This document shows positions 26,783 to 35,526 of a stretch of DNA of 64,000 nucleotides, piece after piece. Origin of the DNA: JADFRG01 sp036986135. GTDB taxonomy: Bacteria > Chloroflexota > Anaerolineae > Anaerolineales > E44-bin32. Position 1 is the first letter of the stretch. Every line of letters begins with the position of its first letter. The notes under the pieces are model-generated. The model searched no databases. It was not told the origin of the DNA and was given only the letters and a program-made list of their open reading frames with translations. A program made the translations under genes and the position numbers. Location of the stretch: contig BTQZ01000007.1 of the NCBI GenBank assembly GCA_036986135.1, positions 22,479 to 86,478 of the forward strand, read 5' to 3'.

Positions 26783-28249
26783 CTAACCTACAGCGCAGTC
26801 GGGAGAAGCTTCGCCGCCGACCAAGCCCTCAGCCCGCCATTTTTCGAAGATATCTTCGATTTGAGCATGCGCTTCACACACCGCCTCCGCGGCGGTCAGC
26901 TCACCCAGGGCAGCTTTGCCCATCATGGTCGGGATGATACTGGTCCCGAAAACCTCACCTGTGGCCGGGTTGGCCGGGCCAGGGTAGCCGAGGTATACCG
27001 TCCAATTGATCGCGTCGGCCAGCAAAGCAAGCTTGTCCGCCGGCCGCGAGCCGAACGGGTCTTTGTTCACCCAGCCTTCGAGCTGCGGAACGGTGCTCGG
27101 GAAGGCCGGGAAGTTGTACAGCTCGCTGTTGAAGACGATCTGATTGGAGTTGGCAGTGAGGTGGAGCAGGAAGGCCTTAGCAGCCTCCAGCTCGGCGCCC
27201 TCTACGTAGTTGGGAATAACGTAGATCGACCAGACGTGGGCCGAAGCAGCCTGATCACCTCGCGGTCCAACAAGTGCCGGTCCGAAGCCGATGTTGTCGG
27301 CCGCCTCCGGATCGATCTTCTGCAGACTGCGATAGGCAGAGATCGAGTTGAGAATGTAGGAAAGTTCTCCCGCGATCAACCCCTGGTTGTTGGAGGCCGG
27401 CGTCCAGGCAAAGACTTCCTCGGTCATGGTGTCGTTATAGAGCTGGGCCATGAACTCGACCGCCTCGACCACCTCCGGCGAGTCGATCACAACGTTTTCA
27501 TTCTCGTCCTGCACGGAGCCGCCGAAGGACCACATTAGTGCTCGGCCGGCCATGCGCGAGTCAAGCTCGGGCGAGAGCCCAATACCCAGCGGCACACCAG
27601 TCTTATCCTTGATGGCCTTTCCGCCTTCCAGCAGGTCACGCCAGGTCTCTGGGCCGTTTGGATAGCCCGCGTCGGTCCACAGCGCGGTGTCGTAGTCGGC
27701 GGGATCTGGTATCCAGGAATGGCAGAAGCCATACCATTTGTCCACGGCAGGCAAGTACGAGCTGTTGGCGCAGCTGGCGGCCTGCTCACCAAACAGCGCC
27801 TGAGCCTGCTCATTTACATCCGTCAGGTCCTGAACGCCGTTCACAAAAGCGGATGGCGAGAAGAGCACTTCGACCATGGTCGGGCCCTCGCCGGCATCGA
27901 TGGCCGCGGTCAGGGTGGCAGTTGTAGTTGGGATGTCCACATGATCCACACTAGTCTCAACCCCATTGGCGTCGCCCCAGGCCTCGAGGAAGGGATCGAA
28001 CCATACGTCGTACTGTGGGACGAAGTGGCTCCACTGCACGAGGCGTATGGAGGTACCTTCAGGAAATTCGGGGACCTGCACCTCGACCGGCACTTCTACC
28101 TCTACCGGAACCTCCACTTCTACCGGAACCTCCACCTCGACCGTGACTTGGACCTCCTGGACCTCCGGCTCTGCAGGCTGGCAAGCGCCCAGCAGCAAAG
28201 CTAAAAGGGCCAGAGACCCTAATAGAATCCAAAGATGACGTTTAGACAC
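26783..28249 (-). CDS. Sugar ABC transporter substrate-binding lipoprotein (family 1)
   Basis: The 488-residue protein has a signal peptide with lipobox LLGAC and a linker made of repeated Val-Glu-Val-Pro units (about residues 30-60). An extracellular solute-binding family 1 fold follows (TSIRLVQWSHFVPQYD onward). It would be tethered outside the membrane and pass a carbohydrate to the permease pair. It is the first gene of the operon and has a clear AGGAG ribosome site. Confidence 0.93.
   Translation of the reverse strand: MSKRHLWILLGSLALLALLLGACQPAEPEVQEVQVTVEVEVPVEVEVPVEVEVPVEVQVPEFPEGTSIRLVQWSHFVPQYDVWFDPFLEAWGDANGVETSVDHVDIPTTTATLTAAIDAGEGPTMVEVLFSPSAFVNGVQDLTDVNEQAQALFGEQAASCANSSYLPAVDKWYGFCHSWIPDPADYDTALWTDAGYPNGPETWRDLLEGGKAIKDKTGVPLGIGLSPELDSRMAGRALMWSFGGSVQDENENVVIDSPEVVEAVEFMAQLYNDTMTEEVFAWTPASNNQGLIAGELSYILNSISAYRSLQKIDPEAADNIGFGPALVGPRGDQAASAHVWSIYVIPNYVEGAELEAAKAFLLHLTANSNQIVFNSELYNFPAFPSTVPQLEGWVNKDPFGSRPADKLALLADAINWTVYLGYPGPANPATGEVFGTSIIPTMMGKAALGELTAAEAVCEAHAQIEDIFEKWRAEGLVGGEASPDCAVG
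28075..28150 (-). repeat. Tandem coding repeat for the Val-Glu-Pro linker
   Basis: About four imperfect 18-bp units encode VEVEVP-type hexapeptides in the lipoprotein linker. Such linkers are common in binding lipoproteins of Chloroflexota. The unit number is a likely point of variation between strains. Confidence 0.7.
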
Positions 28250-28434
28250 GACTCTCCTCCTTTTGGTGCGATGCCAGACGGGTGGATAGCGAAGGGGATA
28301 TACAGTCTAATGCAGTCGAAAGACAGCGTCAATCGGAATCGAAACTGAAGCGCGCGGCTGTGGTCTGATCGGGCGCCTGACCCAGGCACGGGACGATCGG
28401 GGCTTACAATCACCAGGAAACGGAGGAACGTGCA

Positions 28435-29223
28435 ATGGACCTTCAACTGAAAGATCAAGTTGCGGTAGTCGCCGCGGCCTCGAAGGGACTGGGCAAATCG
28501 GCCGCAATGGCGCTTGCGCAAGAGGGAGCCCGCCTTGCCATCTGTGCCCGGAGCGAGGCCCTCGATGCTACGGCGGAAGAGATCCGTTCGGAGACGGGGG
28601 CGGAGGTGCTGGCGGTCCGTGCTGACATGACCAAGCGAGCTGAGGTCGAAGGCTTTATCAAGCAGTCTGCGGATCACTACGGCCAGATCGACGTCCTGAT
28701 CGTCAATAGTGGCGGGCCGCCGCCCGGCAACTTCATGGACCTGACGATCGAAGATTGGGAAGCGGGTATCCAAACCACGATCATGAGCACCTTGTATCTA
28801 TGCTACGCGGTCATTCCACACATGCTTGAGCGCGGCTCGGGCAGCATCGTGACCACCCAGTCGACCTCGGTTAAACAGCCGATCGAGCGGCTGATCACTT
28901 CGAATTCGCTGCGCCTGGCGGTTATTGGGCTTATGAAGAGTCTGGCCAACGAGCTTGGGCCCCAAGGAATTCGCGTCAATTCGATCAATCCAGCCTGGAC
29001 CTGGACTGACCGGGTGCAGAAGCTCATGGAGGACCGCGCCAATGCGGCCGGGACGTCCGTCGAGCAGGAAGCCGTCAAGGTGGCAGAGGCGCTCCCGCTG
29101 CGCCGCATGGGAACGCTGGATGAATATGGAAAGAGCATCGCCTGGTTGGCTTCGCCGGCCGCCGGCTTCATCCACGGTCACGCCTTGATGTTTGACGGCG
29201 GCGCGGTTTCTGCTCCGCTGTAA
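28435..29223 (+). CDS. Short-chain dehydrogenase/reductase with altered catalytic motif
   Basis: The 262-residue protein is a Rossmann-fold SDR: glycine motif AAASKGLGKSAAMAL, the NNAG equivalent NSGG, and a C-terminal GHALMFDGGA. The catalytic Ser region reads TTQSTS. The usual YxxxK is not present: aligning VIGLMKSLA with the standard VxGLTKxLA puts Ser at the Tyr position and Arg at the Lys position (SNSLRLAVIG). A similar SNSLR pattern is known among FabG-like SDRs of unclear function. It may use a different mechanism or be non-catalytic. It has a good GGAGGA site and stands alone upstream of lipA. Confidence 0.88.
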   Translation: MDLQLKDQVAVVAAASKGLGKSAAMALAQEGARLAICARSEALDATAEEIRSETGAEVLAVRADMTKRAEVEGFIKQSADHYGQIDVLIVNSGGPPPGNFMDLTIEDWEAGIQTTIMSTLYLCYAVIPHMLERGSGSIVTTQSTSVKQPIERLITSNSLRLAVIGLMKSLANELGPQGIRVNSINPAWTWTDRVQKLMEDRANAAGTSVEQEAVKVAEALPLRRMGTLDEYGKSIAWLASPAAGFIHGHALMFDGGAVSAPL

Positions 29224-29277
29224 ACGTCACCGTGTTGTGCATTTTCGCTCACGGACCGCGCGCCTACCGCTCTGCGG

Positions 29278-29283
29278 TAGAAT
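29278..29283 (+). promoter_or_regulatory. -10 box of lipA (near-leaderless)
   Basis: TAGAAT ends nine bases before the lipA ATG, the same spacing as for the helicase gene at 3185. There is no Shine-Dalgarno sequence, which fits a leaderless transcript. Confidence 0.4.
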
Positions 29284-29292
29284 CGCTCCGCA

Positions 29293-30225
29293 ATGTCATC
29301 TGTGATTCCTGACATCGATGTCCAGGAGCTTCCAAAACGGCCGGGCAGGCGCCCCGAGTGGATCAAGGTACGCGCCCCGAGCGGGCCTAGCTACGAACGC
29401 GTGCTCGAGACCATGCGATCGAAGCGGTTGCATACCGTTTGCGAAGAAGCTCGCTGCCCCAATCTGGGCGAATGCTGGGGGTCGGGAACCGCCACGTTCC
29501 TGCTCATGGGGGATACTTGCACGCGCTCCTGCGGCTTTTGCGATATCAAGACTGGCCGCCCGGAGACGCTGGACTGGCTGGAGCCGGAGCGGGTGGCAAG
29601 GGCGGTGCAGGATATGGATCTGCGCCACGCAGTGATCACCAGCGTCAACCGCGATGAACGTCCCGACGGCGGTGCGCCGATCTTTGCCATGGTCATTCGC
29701 AGGATCCGCCAGCTGCGGCCGGGGTGTTCGATCGAAGTCTTGATCCCCGATTTCAAAGGCTCGCGGGACGCGCTTGCGATCGTGATGGAAGCCCGGCCGG
29801 AGATCTTGAACCACAATGTCGAGACCGTGCGCAGGCTGTTCAAGCATGTGCAGCCGCAAGATCAATATGAGTGGGCCGAGGCCACCCTCAGCAACGCTAA
29901 ATCACTCGATCCGGACGTACTGACCAAATCCGGAATAATGGTCGGCCTGGGCGAGACGATGGAGGAAGTCAAGGAAACCATGCGCGACCTGCGCGAGTGG
30001 GAGGTCGATATCTTAACCATCGGCCAGTATTTGCAGCCCACCATCAAGCATTTGCCGATCGAACGCTACTATCGACCGGAGGAGTTCGAGGAACTGAAGG
30101 ACTTTGGGATGGACATCGGTTTCCGGTGGGTTGAGAGCGGGCCGCTCGTGCGCTCCTCATACCACGCCGAACGACAGGTACGTGCACTTTCAGTGGTTCA
30201 CCGAGAACTGTACGGCTCCGAATAG
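29293..30225 (+). CDS. lipA: Lipoyl synthase
   Basis: The 310-residue radical SAM enzyme inserts two sulfurs into octanoyl groups on the E2 and H proteins. It has both required cluster motifs: the auxiliary CEEARCPNLGEC (Cx4Cx5C) and the radical-SAM CTRSCGFC (CxxxCxxC). It also has the C-terminal Arg-Ser-Ser-Tyr of the family (VRSSYHAE), which supplies a cluster-ligating Ser. No lipB or lplA is adjacent. A terminator follows. Confidence 0.97.
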   Translation: MSSVIPDIDVQELPKRPGRRPEWIKVRAPSGPSYERVLETMRSKRLHTVCEEARCPNLGECWGSGTATFLLMGDTCTRSCGFCDIKTGRPETLDWLEPERVARAVQDMDLRHAVITSVNRDERPDGGAPIFAMVIRRIRQLRPGCSIEVLIPDFKGSRDALAIVMEARPEILNHNVETVRRLFKHVQPQDQYEWAEATLSNAKSLDPDVLTKSGIMVGLGETMEEVKETMRDLREWEVDILTIGQYLQPTIKHLPIERYYRPEEFEELKDFGMDIGFRWVESGPLVRSSYHAERQVRALSVVHRELYGSE

Positions 30226-30252
30226 TCTCAATCCCTCGCACAGTTGAACAAT

Positions 30253-30272
30253 GCCCGGCTCGCCGGGCGTTT
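30253..30272 (+). terminator. Terminator after lipA
   Basis: A 7-bp GC stem (30253-30259 with 30262-30268) is followed by GTTTT. It lies 27 bp after the lipA stop. Confidence 0.7.
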
Positions 30273-30382
30273 TCATAGCATGGACCCCCCTCTTGCGCGC
30301 CCAAAAGGATCCCATGGATCACCCCCTTCGATTCGGAGAGGAGCGCGGCCGAAGCCATAGGCCGGCGGAGATGGATTAGGCG

Positions 30383-30553
30383 CTATCGTGCAGGGGCGAT
30401 CCGGCCCGAGAGCGCCGCGTGACAGGCGGCACAGAACGGGTCATGCCCTTCAAGCGCTACGAAGGGATCCCAAAGTTCGCTGAGTTCACCGTTAGCGGCC
30501 TCGAGAAAATACGATGGATAAACGATCGCCCCCACAATGAGGTAACGCTGCAT
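30383..30553 (-). CDS. Candidate 56-residue ORF with CxxCH motif
   Basis: In the gap after lipA, a short ORF (ATG 30553, weak AGGGTAG site upstream) encodes a 56-residue peptide. It has a mildly hydrophobic N-terminus (QRYLIVGAIVYPSYFLEAA) and HDPFCAACHAALSG near the end. CxxCH is the c-type haem attachment motif, but no convincing signal peptide or axial Met is seen. It could be a small cytochrome-like protein, a gene remnant or chance. No other gene is seen in 30226-30595. Confidence 0.3.
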   Translation of the reverse strand: MQRYLIVGAIVYPSYFLEAANGELSELWDPFVALEGHDPFCAACHAALSGRIAPAR

Positions 30554-30595
30554 CGCTACCCTGTGGTCAGTCAGTGATACCGACCGGAGGAAGCG

Positions 30596-30853
30596 ATGAA
30601 TATCAATCTTGGAATGGTCGAATGGGAAGAGGGTCGGCGATCTTCTCCCGGCAGGTTAGGGAAGAAACTGGCAGTGGCCCTGAGCGTAGTTTTGCTCGCG
30701 GCATTGGCCCTGGGGAATTGGCTCGCGGCCCCCGATCTTTCGATCGGGGGACAGAGTTCCTCTGCAATCGCCGAAGACGCATTTGCTGCGGATCAAGAGA
30801 TTGCACAAGATGAGAGTTTCGCGCCGGCAGGATCACAGGTCTTCACACGGTAG
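30596..30853 (+). CDS. Small hypothetical single-pass membrane protein
   Basis: This 85-residue ORF has a GGAGGAAG ribosome site and an ATG at 30596. It has a basic N-terminus, one hydrophobic helix (about 27-45, VALSVVLLAALALGNWLAA) and an acidic Ala-rich C-terminal tail that would face outside. No family was recognised. It ends shortly before a strong hairpin. The ribosome site and membrane topology support a real gene. Confidence 0.5.
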   Translation: MNINLGMVEWEEGRRSSPGRLGKKLAVALSVVLLAALALGNWLAAPDLSIGGQSSSAIAEDAFAADQEIAQDESFAPAGSQVFTR

Positions 30854-30918
30854 ATTCAGTGCTTCCTTACCGCCCGCAGCAGTTGCATCAAGAGTGAAGA
30901 CTTGAGCTGCGCGAGGCA

Positions 30919-30959
30919 AAGAGAGGCTGTCTCAAAAGCAGCATGAGACAGCCTCTCTT
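30919..30959. terminator. Perfect 15-bp inverted repeat, probable bidirectional terminator
   Basis: Arms 30919-30933 and 30945-30959 are exact complements with an 11-base loop. The left flank is A-rich, but no long T-run follows on either strand. It follows the small membrane-protein gene by about 65 bp. Confidence 0.6.
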
Positions 30960-31067
30960 ACTTGAAACAATGCCGGTCATGACCGCATTCTGCTGCGGCG
31001 CTATTGACGGTCGGTCAGTGGTCTGCAGCGAGGAAGTAAAATCAGACCCGAACAACAGGGAGGAACG

Positions 31068-31406
31068 ATGGGGCAGATCGAGTGGCAGGAGTTCGAGCGG
31101 GTGGACATGCGGGTTGGTCGGGTGCTTCAAGTCGAAGACTTTGAAGAAGCCCGCAACCCCTCTTATCTCTTGCGGATCGACTTTGGTCCGGAGATCGGGG
31201 CCAAACAATCGGCAGCCGCAATTCGGAATCTCTACCGCAAAGAAGAGCTTCGGGATCGGCTGGTCGTGGCCGTGGTGAACTTCCCGCCGAAGCAGATCGC
31301 GAACCACACCTCAGAGGTCCTGGTGCTGGCGGGCGTCAACCCAGACGGCTCCATGCGCTTGCTCCAGCCCGATGCCGAAGTCGAGCTCGGTGCGCGCGTT
31401 CGGTGA
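31068..31406 (+). CDS. csaA: CsaA-like tRNA-binding domain protein
   Basis: The 112-residue protein is a stand-alone OB-fold tRNA-binding domain. It has FERVDMRVGRVLQVEDF at the start, GAKQSAAAIRNLY, and VVAVVNFPPKQIANHTSEVLVL, the CsaA signature. Length matches the family (about 110). CsaA is a dimer that binds tRNA and has been linked to protein export and chaperone activity in Bacillus. A GGAGGA site precedes the ATG. Confidence 0.9.
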   Translation: MGQIEWQEFERVDMRVGRVLQVEDFEEARNPSYLLRIDFGPEIGAKQSAAAIRNLYRKEELRDRLVVAVVNFPPKQIANHTSEVLVLAGVNPDGSMRLLQPDAEVELGARVR

Positions 31407-31439
31407 CTCAGCTAGGCGCCATATGTGTCCGAAGGGATA

Positions 31440-31454
31440 ATGCATAATATGCAT
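31440..31454 (+). promoter_or_regulatory. AT-rich inverted repeat upstream of the LLM oxidoreductase
   Basis: ATGCAT (31440-31445) and ATGCAT (31449-31454) are separated by three bases, 39 bp before the downstream ATG. It could be an operator or part of a promoter; a GATAAT-like -10 overlaps its left side. Confidence 0.3.
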
Positions 31455-31492
31455 ACGATGAAGAACCTCGCTGACCGTGTGGTCCCCATCCC

Positions 31493-32509
31493 ATGAAGAT
31501 CGATGCGCAGATCGCTCCCTCCTCATTATCCAGCATTCCGGAAGTCGCCAGCAGCGCGGAACGGCTGGGCTTCGACGCCATCTGGTCCTCGGAGACCCAG
31601 CATGATCCTTTTCTTCCCCTGGCTCTGGTCTCCGAGCATACCGAGCGGATGAAATTTGGCACTTCCGTAGCGATCGGCTTCGCGCGCAGTCCGGCCACTC
31701 TCGCCTACACGGCCTGGGACCTGGCAGAGGCTTCCAAAGGCAGGTTCATTCTGGGCCTGGGTACGCAGGTCAAGCCGCACATCGAGCGGCGCTTTGGAAT
31801 GCCCTGGCCAGATTCTCCCGTGGGAAAGCTGCGGGAACTCATTGAAGCCGTGCGCGCTTTCTGGCAAGCCTGGCAGACCGGCGAGCGACTCAACTACCGC
31901 AGCGAACACTACAAGCTGTCCCTCATGTCGCCGTTCTTCAATCCGGGTCCGATCGATCACTCCGACATCCCGATCTACATCGCCGGAGTGAACACCGGCC
32001 TGTCCCGGCTGGCGGGCGAAGTAGCGGACGGATTCCACGCCCATGTCTACCATTCCCCCCGTTATCTCAGGGAGGTCGTACGTCCCGCAATTGATGAGGG
32101 CGCGATGAGAGCAAACCGGTCGCCGAATGAGATCCATCTGTCGACGGCCGCCTTTACGGTCACCCGGTCGGAGGAGGCTGAATTCGTGCGTTCTCAGATT
32201 GCCTTTTACGCCTCCACACCCACTTACCGCCCGGTCATGGAACTGCACGGCTGGGGAGAGACCGCGGAGCGGCTCCAAGGTCTGGCACGCAAGGGCGCAT
32301 GGGAGGAGATGGCTCAGCAGATCGATGACGAGATGCTCAACACATTCGCGGTCGTATGCGAACCGGCGGCATTGTCGAAGATGCTGATCGAGCGGTATGA
32401 GGGTTTGGTTGACCGACTCGCGCTCTACATACCGTACGTTCCTGGCCAGCGAGAAATGGAGTGGAACGAGCTGTTGGAGGGTGTTCGAGCGCAACTCGGA
32501 TCCGCTTGA
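31493..32509 (+). CDS. LLM-class (luciferase-like) flavin/F420-dependent oxidoreductase
   Basis: The 338-residue TIM-barrel protein has the LLM segments AERLGFDAIWSSETQHDPFLPL, RMKFGTSVAIGFARSP, GRFILGLGTQVKPHIERR and PIYIAGVN. The pattern is that of the F420-dependent subfamily found in Actinobacteria and Chloroflexota (TIGR03617-like). The cofactor (F420 or FMN) cannot be fixed from sequence alone. The substrate is unknown. No operon partner is evident. Confidence 0.88.
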   Translation: MKIDAQIAPSSLSSIPEVASSAERLGFDAIWSSETQHDPFLPLALVSEHTERMKFGTSVAIGFARSPATLAYTAWDLAEASKGRFILGLGTQVKPHIERRFGMPWPDSPVGKLRELIEAVRAFWQAWQTGERLNYRSEHYKLSLMSPFFNPGPIDHSDIPIYIAGVNTGLSRLAGEVADGFHAHVYHSPRYLREVVRPAIDEGAMRANRSPNEIHLSTAAFTVTRSEEAEFVRSQIAFYASTPTYRPVMELHGWGETAERLQGLARKGAWEEMAQQIDDEMLNTFAVVCEPAALSKMLIERYEGLVDRLALYIPYVPGQREMEWNELLEGVRAQLGSA

Positions 32510-32568
32510 TACAATTCGGGATGTTGAGTTAGCGAAATCGGATCACAAAGAGGGCGTGGGGTAATCCT

Positions 32569-33048
32569 ATGACAGCGGCACCACTTACGAAGAAACAGGT
32601 AATGGCGGCTCGCGGGTGGATGACGATGGTGTTGATCGGACTGTTCATCTTCATGATCGGAATCTATCCGAACCTGATCGGCATGGACCGCAGCCCCGTG
32701 GTGGGATTTGTGCAGATCGGAGTTTGGCTGCTGGGACTGGGCATCCTGCTCCTAGGATCCACGCTGACCGTGCGTGTCATCCGCAACGGCCATCCAAACT
32801 CGCTGAGGTCGGAAGTCGGGCTACGATTGATCGCAACCGGCTATGTGTTTGCTGTAGCCGCCTCTTTCGCCGACTTTCTGGGAATCGGCTCGCACACCCT
32901 TCCGGGAATATCCTATGGCCCGCTGCAGGTGACGGGCTTGGCGCTCGGCGTGCTGGTCAGCTTATTTGGCGTGATTCTTTATTGGCCCGGAAAGGGCAGC
33001 CATGCCTCTAGCGAGGGGCGAACCTCCCCACAGCCGAGCACCCCGTAA
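32569..33048 (+). CDS. Hypothetical four-helix membrane protein
   Basis: The 159-residue protein has four hydrophobic helices (about 15-35, 46-68, 82-104, 116-140) and a polar C-terminal tail. No family was recognised. A TACAAT -10-like box lies near 32509 at the end of the preceding gene. It is convergent with the ferredoxin-NADP reductase gene. Confidence 0.65.
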   Translation: MTAAPLTKKQVMAARGWMTMVLIGLFIFMIGIYPNLIGMDRSPVVGFVQIGVWLLGLGILLLGSTLTVRVIRNGHPNSLRSEVGLRLIATGYVFAVAASFADFLGIGSHTLPGISYGPLQVTGLALGVLVSLFGVILYWPGKGSHASSEGRTSPQPSTP

Positions 33049-33205
33049 TCAAGGGAGCACCCCTCTCCCAAGTCCCAGGTAAGACATTCCCCAGCTGACT
33101 GCGTCTAACCCATTTTCCGATCCCAGGTGCGTCCAATACAGAAAGGCTGCCGGATAGCTTCTCTCGACAGCCTCGATTCGCTCAATTTGTCTGCAGAACC
33201 GGCTA

Positions 33206-34246
33206 CTACTCGGCCATCTTCTCGCTGGAGTGGCCGGGGAAGACCTTCTCGCCAGGCTTGATGGCTGCATAGGCGTAGTTCACGGCCACCGTCACCTGGC
33301 CATAGCCCACGACGATGAGGTTGAGGGGTTCGAGATCCTCCTGAAGCGCCAAATCCCCTGCCGCATACACATTGGGCAGATTGGTCTCCATCTTGTTGTT
33401 CACCCGAACATAGCGACGGCCGATCGTTTCCAAGCCCCATTCGCGAATCGGGCCCAGATCGGCTTTGAAACCCAGCGCCAGGACGGTGGCGTCCACGTCG
33501 ATGATGGTTTCCTCATCGGTCCGATTGTCAAAGATCACCGCTCGCTCAACATGGCCGTCGCCCTGGATCTCGCGCAGCTCGTAATGAATCTTGACATCGA
33601 CCCCGGATTCATTCAGCCTGTTTACCGACGTATCGTGGGCGCGAAATCCGGGTCGCCGGTGAATCAGCGTGACGTGCTCGGCGATGGGCTCGGCAGCAAG
33701 CGCCCAATCGACGGCGCTGTCGCCGCCGCCCACGATCAGGACCCGCTTGTCGGCAAACTCCCCGATATCCGCCACGAAGTATTCGAGGCCCTTTCCCTCA
33801 AAGAGATCTACGCTCTCATTCGGGAGCTTAATGGGTCGGAAGGCTCCAATTCCCGCCGCGATGATAACCACTCTCGAGAAATGGTCTCCCTTTGTTGTCC
33901 CGATGGCCCAGCATTCCTCGTCCGGTTCGCCGCCCGGGAGCGGCACACGACGCAGTGTCTCGGCCCGTTCGCCAAGGGCGAACTTTGTGTCCCATTGACT
34001 GGCTTGCTCGACCAAGTTCTCAACCAGGTTCTTCCCGACGATGGTGGGAAACCCCGGTGTGTCGAAGATCTTCTTCTCGGGGTACAAGGCCGTGATCTGA
34101 CCCCCCGCCTGCGGGAGGGCGTCGATCAATTTGCAGCTCATCTCGCGCATGCCAGCATAGAATGCGCCAAACATACCGGTCGGCCCGGCCCCTACGATGG
34201 TGATATCGAAAACCTCGGGTTCTGTGCCTTTTCCCATTAGATCCAA
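33206..34246 (-). CDS. Ferredoxin/flavodoxin-NADP reductase, thioredoxin-reductase-like type
   Basis: The 346-residue flavoprotein has an N-terminal FAD motif (IVGAGPTGMFGAFYAGMR), PQAGGQITALYPEK, the NADPH motif with DSAVDWALAAEP, and the C-terminal AGDLALQ. The redox CxxC of thioredoxin reductases is absent, which separates it from TrxB and fits YumC-type ferredoxin-NADP reductases. Two starts are possible: TTG 34246 close to an AGGAG site, or ATG 34237 with longer spacing. Confidence 0.9.
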   Translation of the reverse strand: MDLMGKGTEPEVFDITIVGAGPTGMFGAFYAGMREMSCKLIDALPQAGGQITALYPEKKIFDTPGFPTIVGKNLVENLVEQASQWDTKFALGERAETLRRVPLPGGEPDEECWAIGTTKGDHFSRVVIIAAGIGAFRPIKLPNESVDLFEGKGLEYFVADIGEFADKRVLIVGGGDSAVDWALAAEPIAEHVTLIHRRPGFRAHDTSVNRLNESGVDVKIHYELREIQGDGHVERAVIFDNRTDEETIIDVDATVLALGFKADLGPIREWGLETIGRRYVRVNNKMETNLPNVYAAGDLALQEDLEPLNLIVVGYGQVTVAVNYAYAAIKPGEKVFPGHSSEKMAE

Positions 34247-34425
34247 TCGGCTCCTATTCGGATGCGTAAAGTTCCCCGGGACACGATTTTAGCAAACCGC
34301 TGGGGCTGAGGAGAATAGCCCCTTGGACAGTTTGTGGCCTGAAGGATGTCACATATCTTGCGAACTTACACCAGAGCATGGACAGGATTCCTTCTCACCT
34401 GCGCCTTGGGGCATACGTGTGGGGG

Positions 34426-35058
34426 CTACAGCTCCACGCGGCGCGGATCGACGCGATGATGTTCGGCCTCAATGATGGCCAGGATCGTATCCACCGTCTT
34501 CTCGACCTGCGAATCCGCATTTAGGACGGCATAGTCGAAGATTTCCAGGTATCCGAGCTCCTCTTTAGCCGTCTCCAGTCTGAGCTGCAGATCCGCTTCC
34601 GACTCGGTCCGCCGCTTCCGGAGACGGCGAGCAAGCTCCTCTTCGTCTCTGGCGGTCAAAAAGATCAACAGGGCCTCCGGTGCCAGGGCCCGGATCGTCT
34701 TGGCTCCCTGCACGTCCACGCGCATCACAACGTCCTGTGCGCTTTCCATGGCTTCACGAATCTGCTGCCTCGGGACGCCCTTATAGTCGTTGTATACGAG
34801 GGCGTGCTCGATCAGTTCGCCCCTTTCGATCATGTCAAGGAACTGCTCTTCCTCGACAAAGAAGTAGTCTTCACCTTCAACTTCGCCGGGTCGGCGGGGG
34901 CGGGTGGTCGCCGTAACCACAAAATGGAACGGCAGCCCCCGTTGCTTCATATGATCCAGGACGGTGTCCTTGCCGACTCCGGAGGGGCCGGAAATCACAA
35001 CAAGGAGTGGCTCGGTGGGTTGCTCAATCACGGCTGCGGGCGCTGAGTATAATCCCAT
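34426..35058 (-). CDS. gmk: Guanylate kinase
   Basis: The 210-residue enzyme converts GMP to GDP. It has a P-loop SGPSGVGKDT, the GMP-binding segment TTRPRRPGEVEGEDYFFV, and the C-terminal RLRKRRTES lid region. The start at ATG 35058 gives the usual length (about 200-210). The upstream frame to 35193 would overlap the divergent FmdB-like gene and is not family sequence. No Shine-Dalgarno site is seen. Confidence 0.96.
   Translation of the reverse strand: MGLYSAPAAVIEQPTEPLLVVISGPSGVGKDTVLDHMKQRGLPFHFVVTATTRPRRPGEVEGEDYFFVEEEQFLDMIERGELIEHALVYNDYKGVPRQQIREAMESAQDVVMRVDVQGAKTIRALAPEALLIFLTARDEEELARRLRKRRTESEADLQLRLETAKEELGYLEIFDYAVLNADSQVEKTVDTILAIIEAEHHRVDPRRVEL
35048..35053 (+). promoter_or_regulatory. 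-10 box of the FmdB-type gene
   Basis: TATAAT lies 20 bp before the ATG at 35074 and within the first codons of divergent gmk. A GGAGG ribosome site follows at 35064-35068. Confidence 0.5.
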
Positions 35059-35073
35059 TCGCTGGAGGCCGCG

Positions 35074-35454
35074 ATGCCGAGCTACGATTACCGCTGCGCT
35101 AACTGCAACAAACGATCTGTGATCTATCAAACCTACGAAGAGTATGGCGAAACGCCTGTCCAGTGCCCGCACTGCGGGGGCAAAGACCTGCACCGAATCA
35201 TCGGTCGAATCCGCATTGCCAAATCGGAAGATTCACGGCTTGAGGATCTCTCCGACCCGAGCAGCTGGGGAGATTTCGATGAGAATGACCCCAAGTCCAT
35301 GGCGAAAATGATGCGCAAGATGGGCAACGAACTCGGTGAGGATATGCCGGCCGAATTTGATGAGGTGGTCGATCGCCTAGAGGCTGGTGACGATCCAGAG
35401 CAAATCGAGAAGGACATGCCCGATCTCGGAGGCGGGGACGACTTCGGCTTCTAG
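35074..35454 (+). CDS. FmdB-family zinc-ribbon regulatory protein
   Basis: The 126-residue protein has an N-terminal zinc ribbon (YDYRCANCNK, then CPHCGG) of the FmdB type, followed by an acidic, low-complexity C-terminal region rich in Asp, Glu, Met and Gly. FmdB ribbons are common small proteins of uncertain role, often called putative regulators. Gmk starts only 15 bp away on the other strand, so the two probably share a divergent promoter region. Confidence 0.88.
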   Translation: MPSYDYRCANCNKRSVIYQTYEEYGETPVQCPHCGGKDLHRIIGRIRIAKSEDSRLEDLSDPSSWGDFDENDPKSMAKMMRKMGNELGEDMPAEFDEVVDRLEAGDDPEQIEKDMPDLGGGDDFGF

Positions 35455-35496
35455 CAACCCGGGGATCTGCTGCAGCCCCCCCGCCTCCTTACTATT

Positions 35497-35520
35497 GGGC
35501 GCCCAGGACCGAGGGCGCCC
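35497..35520. terminator. Convergent hairpin between FmdB-type gene and tmk
   Basis: GGGCGCCC at 35497-35504 and again at 35513-35520 (self-complementary) can form an 8-bp stem with an 8-base loop between two convergent genes. Confidence 0.5.
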
Positions 35521-35526
35521 GGTACC

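Noticed and set aside
31526..32494. 322-codon minus-strand ORF
   Set aside because: It mirrors the LLM oxidoreductase gene on the other strand and shows no motifs or ribosome site.
33230..34240. 336-codon plus-strand ORF
   Set aside because: It is antisense to the ferredoxin-NADP reductase gene and has no family-like sequence; long antisense frames are common in GC-rich DNA.
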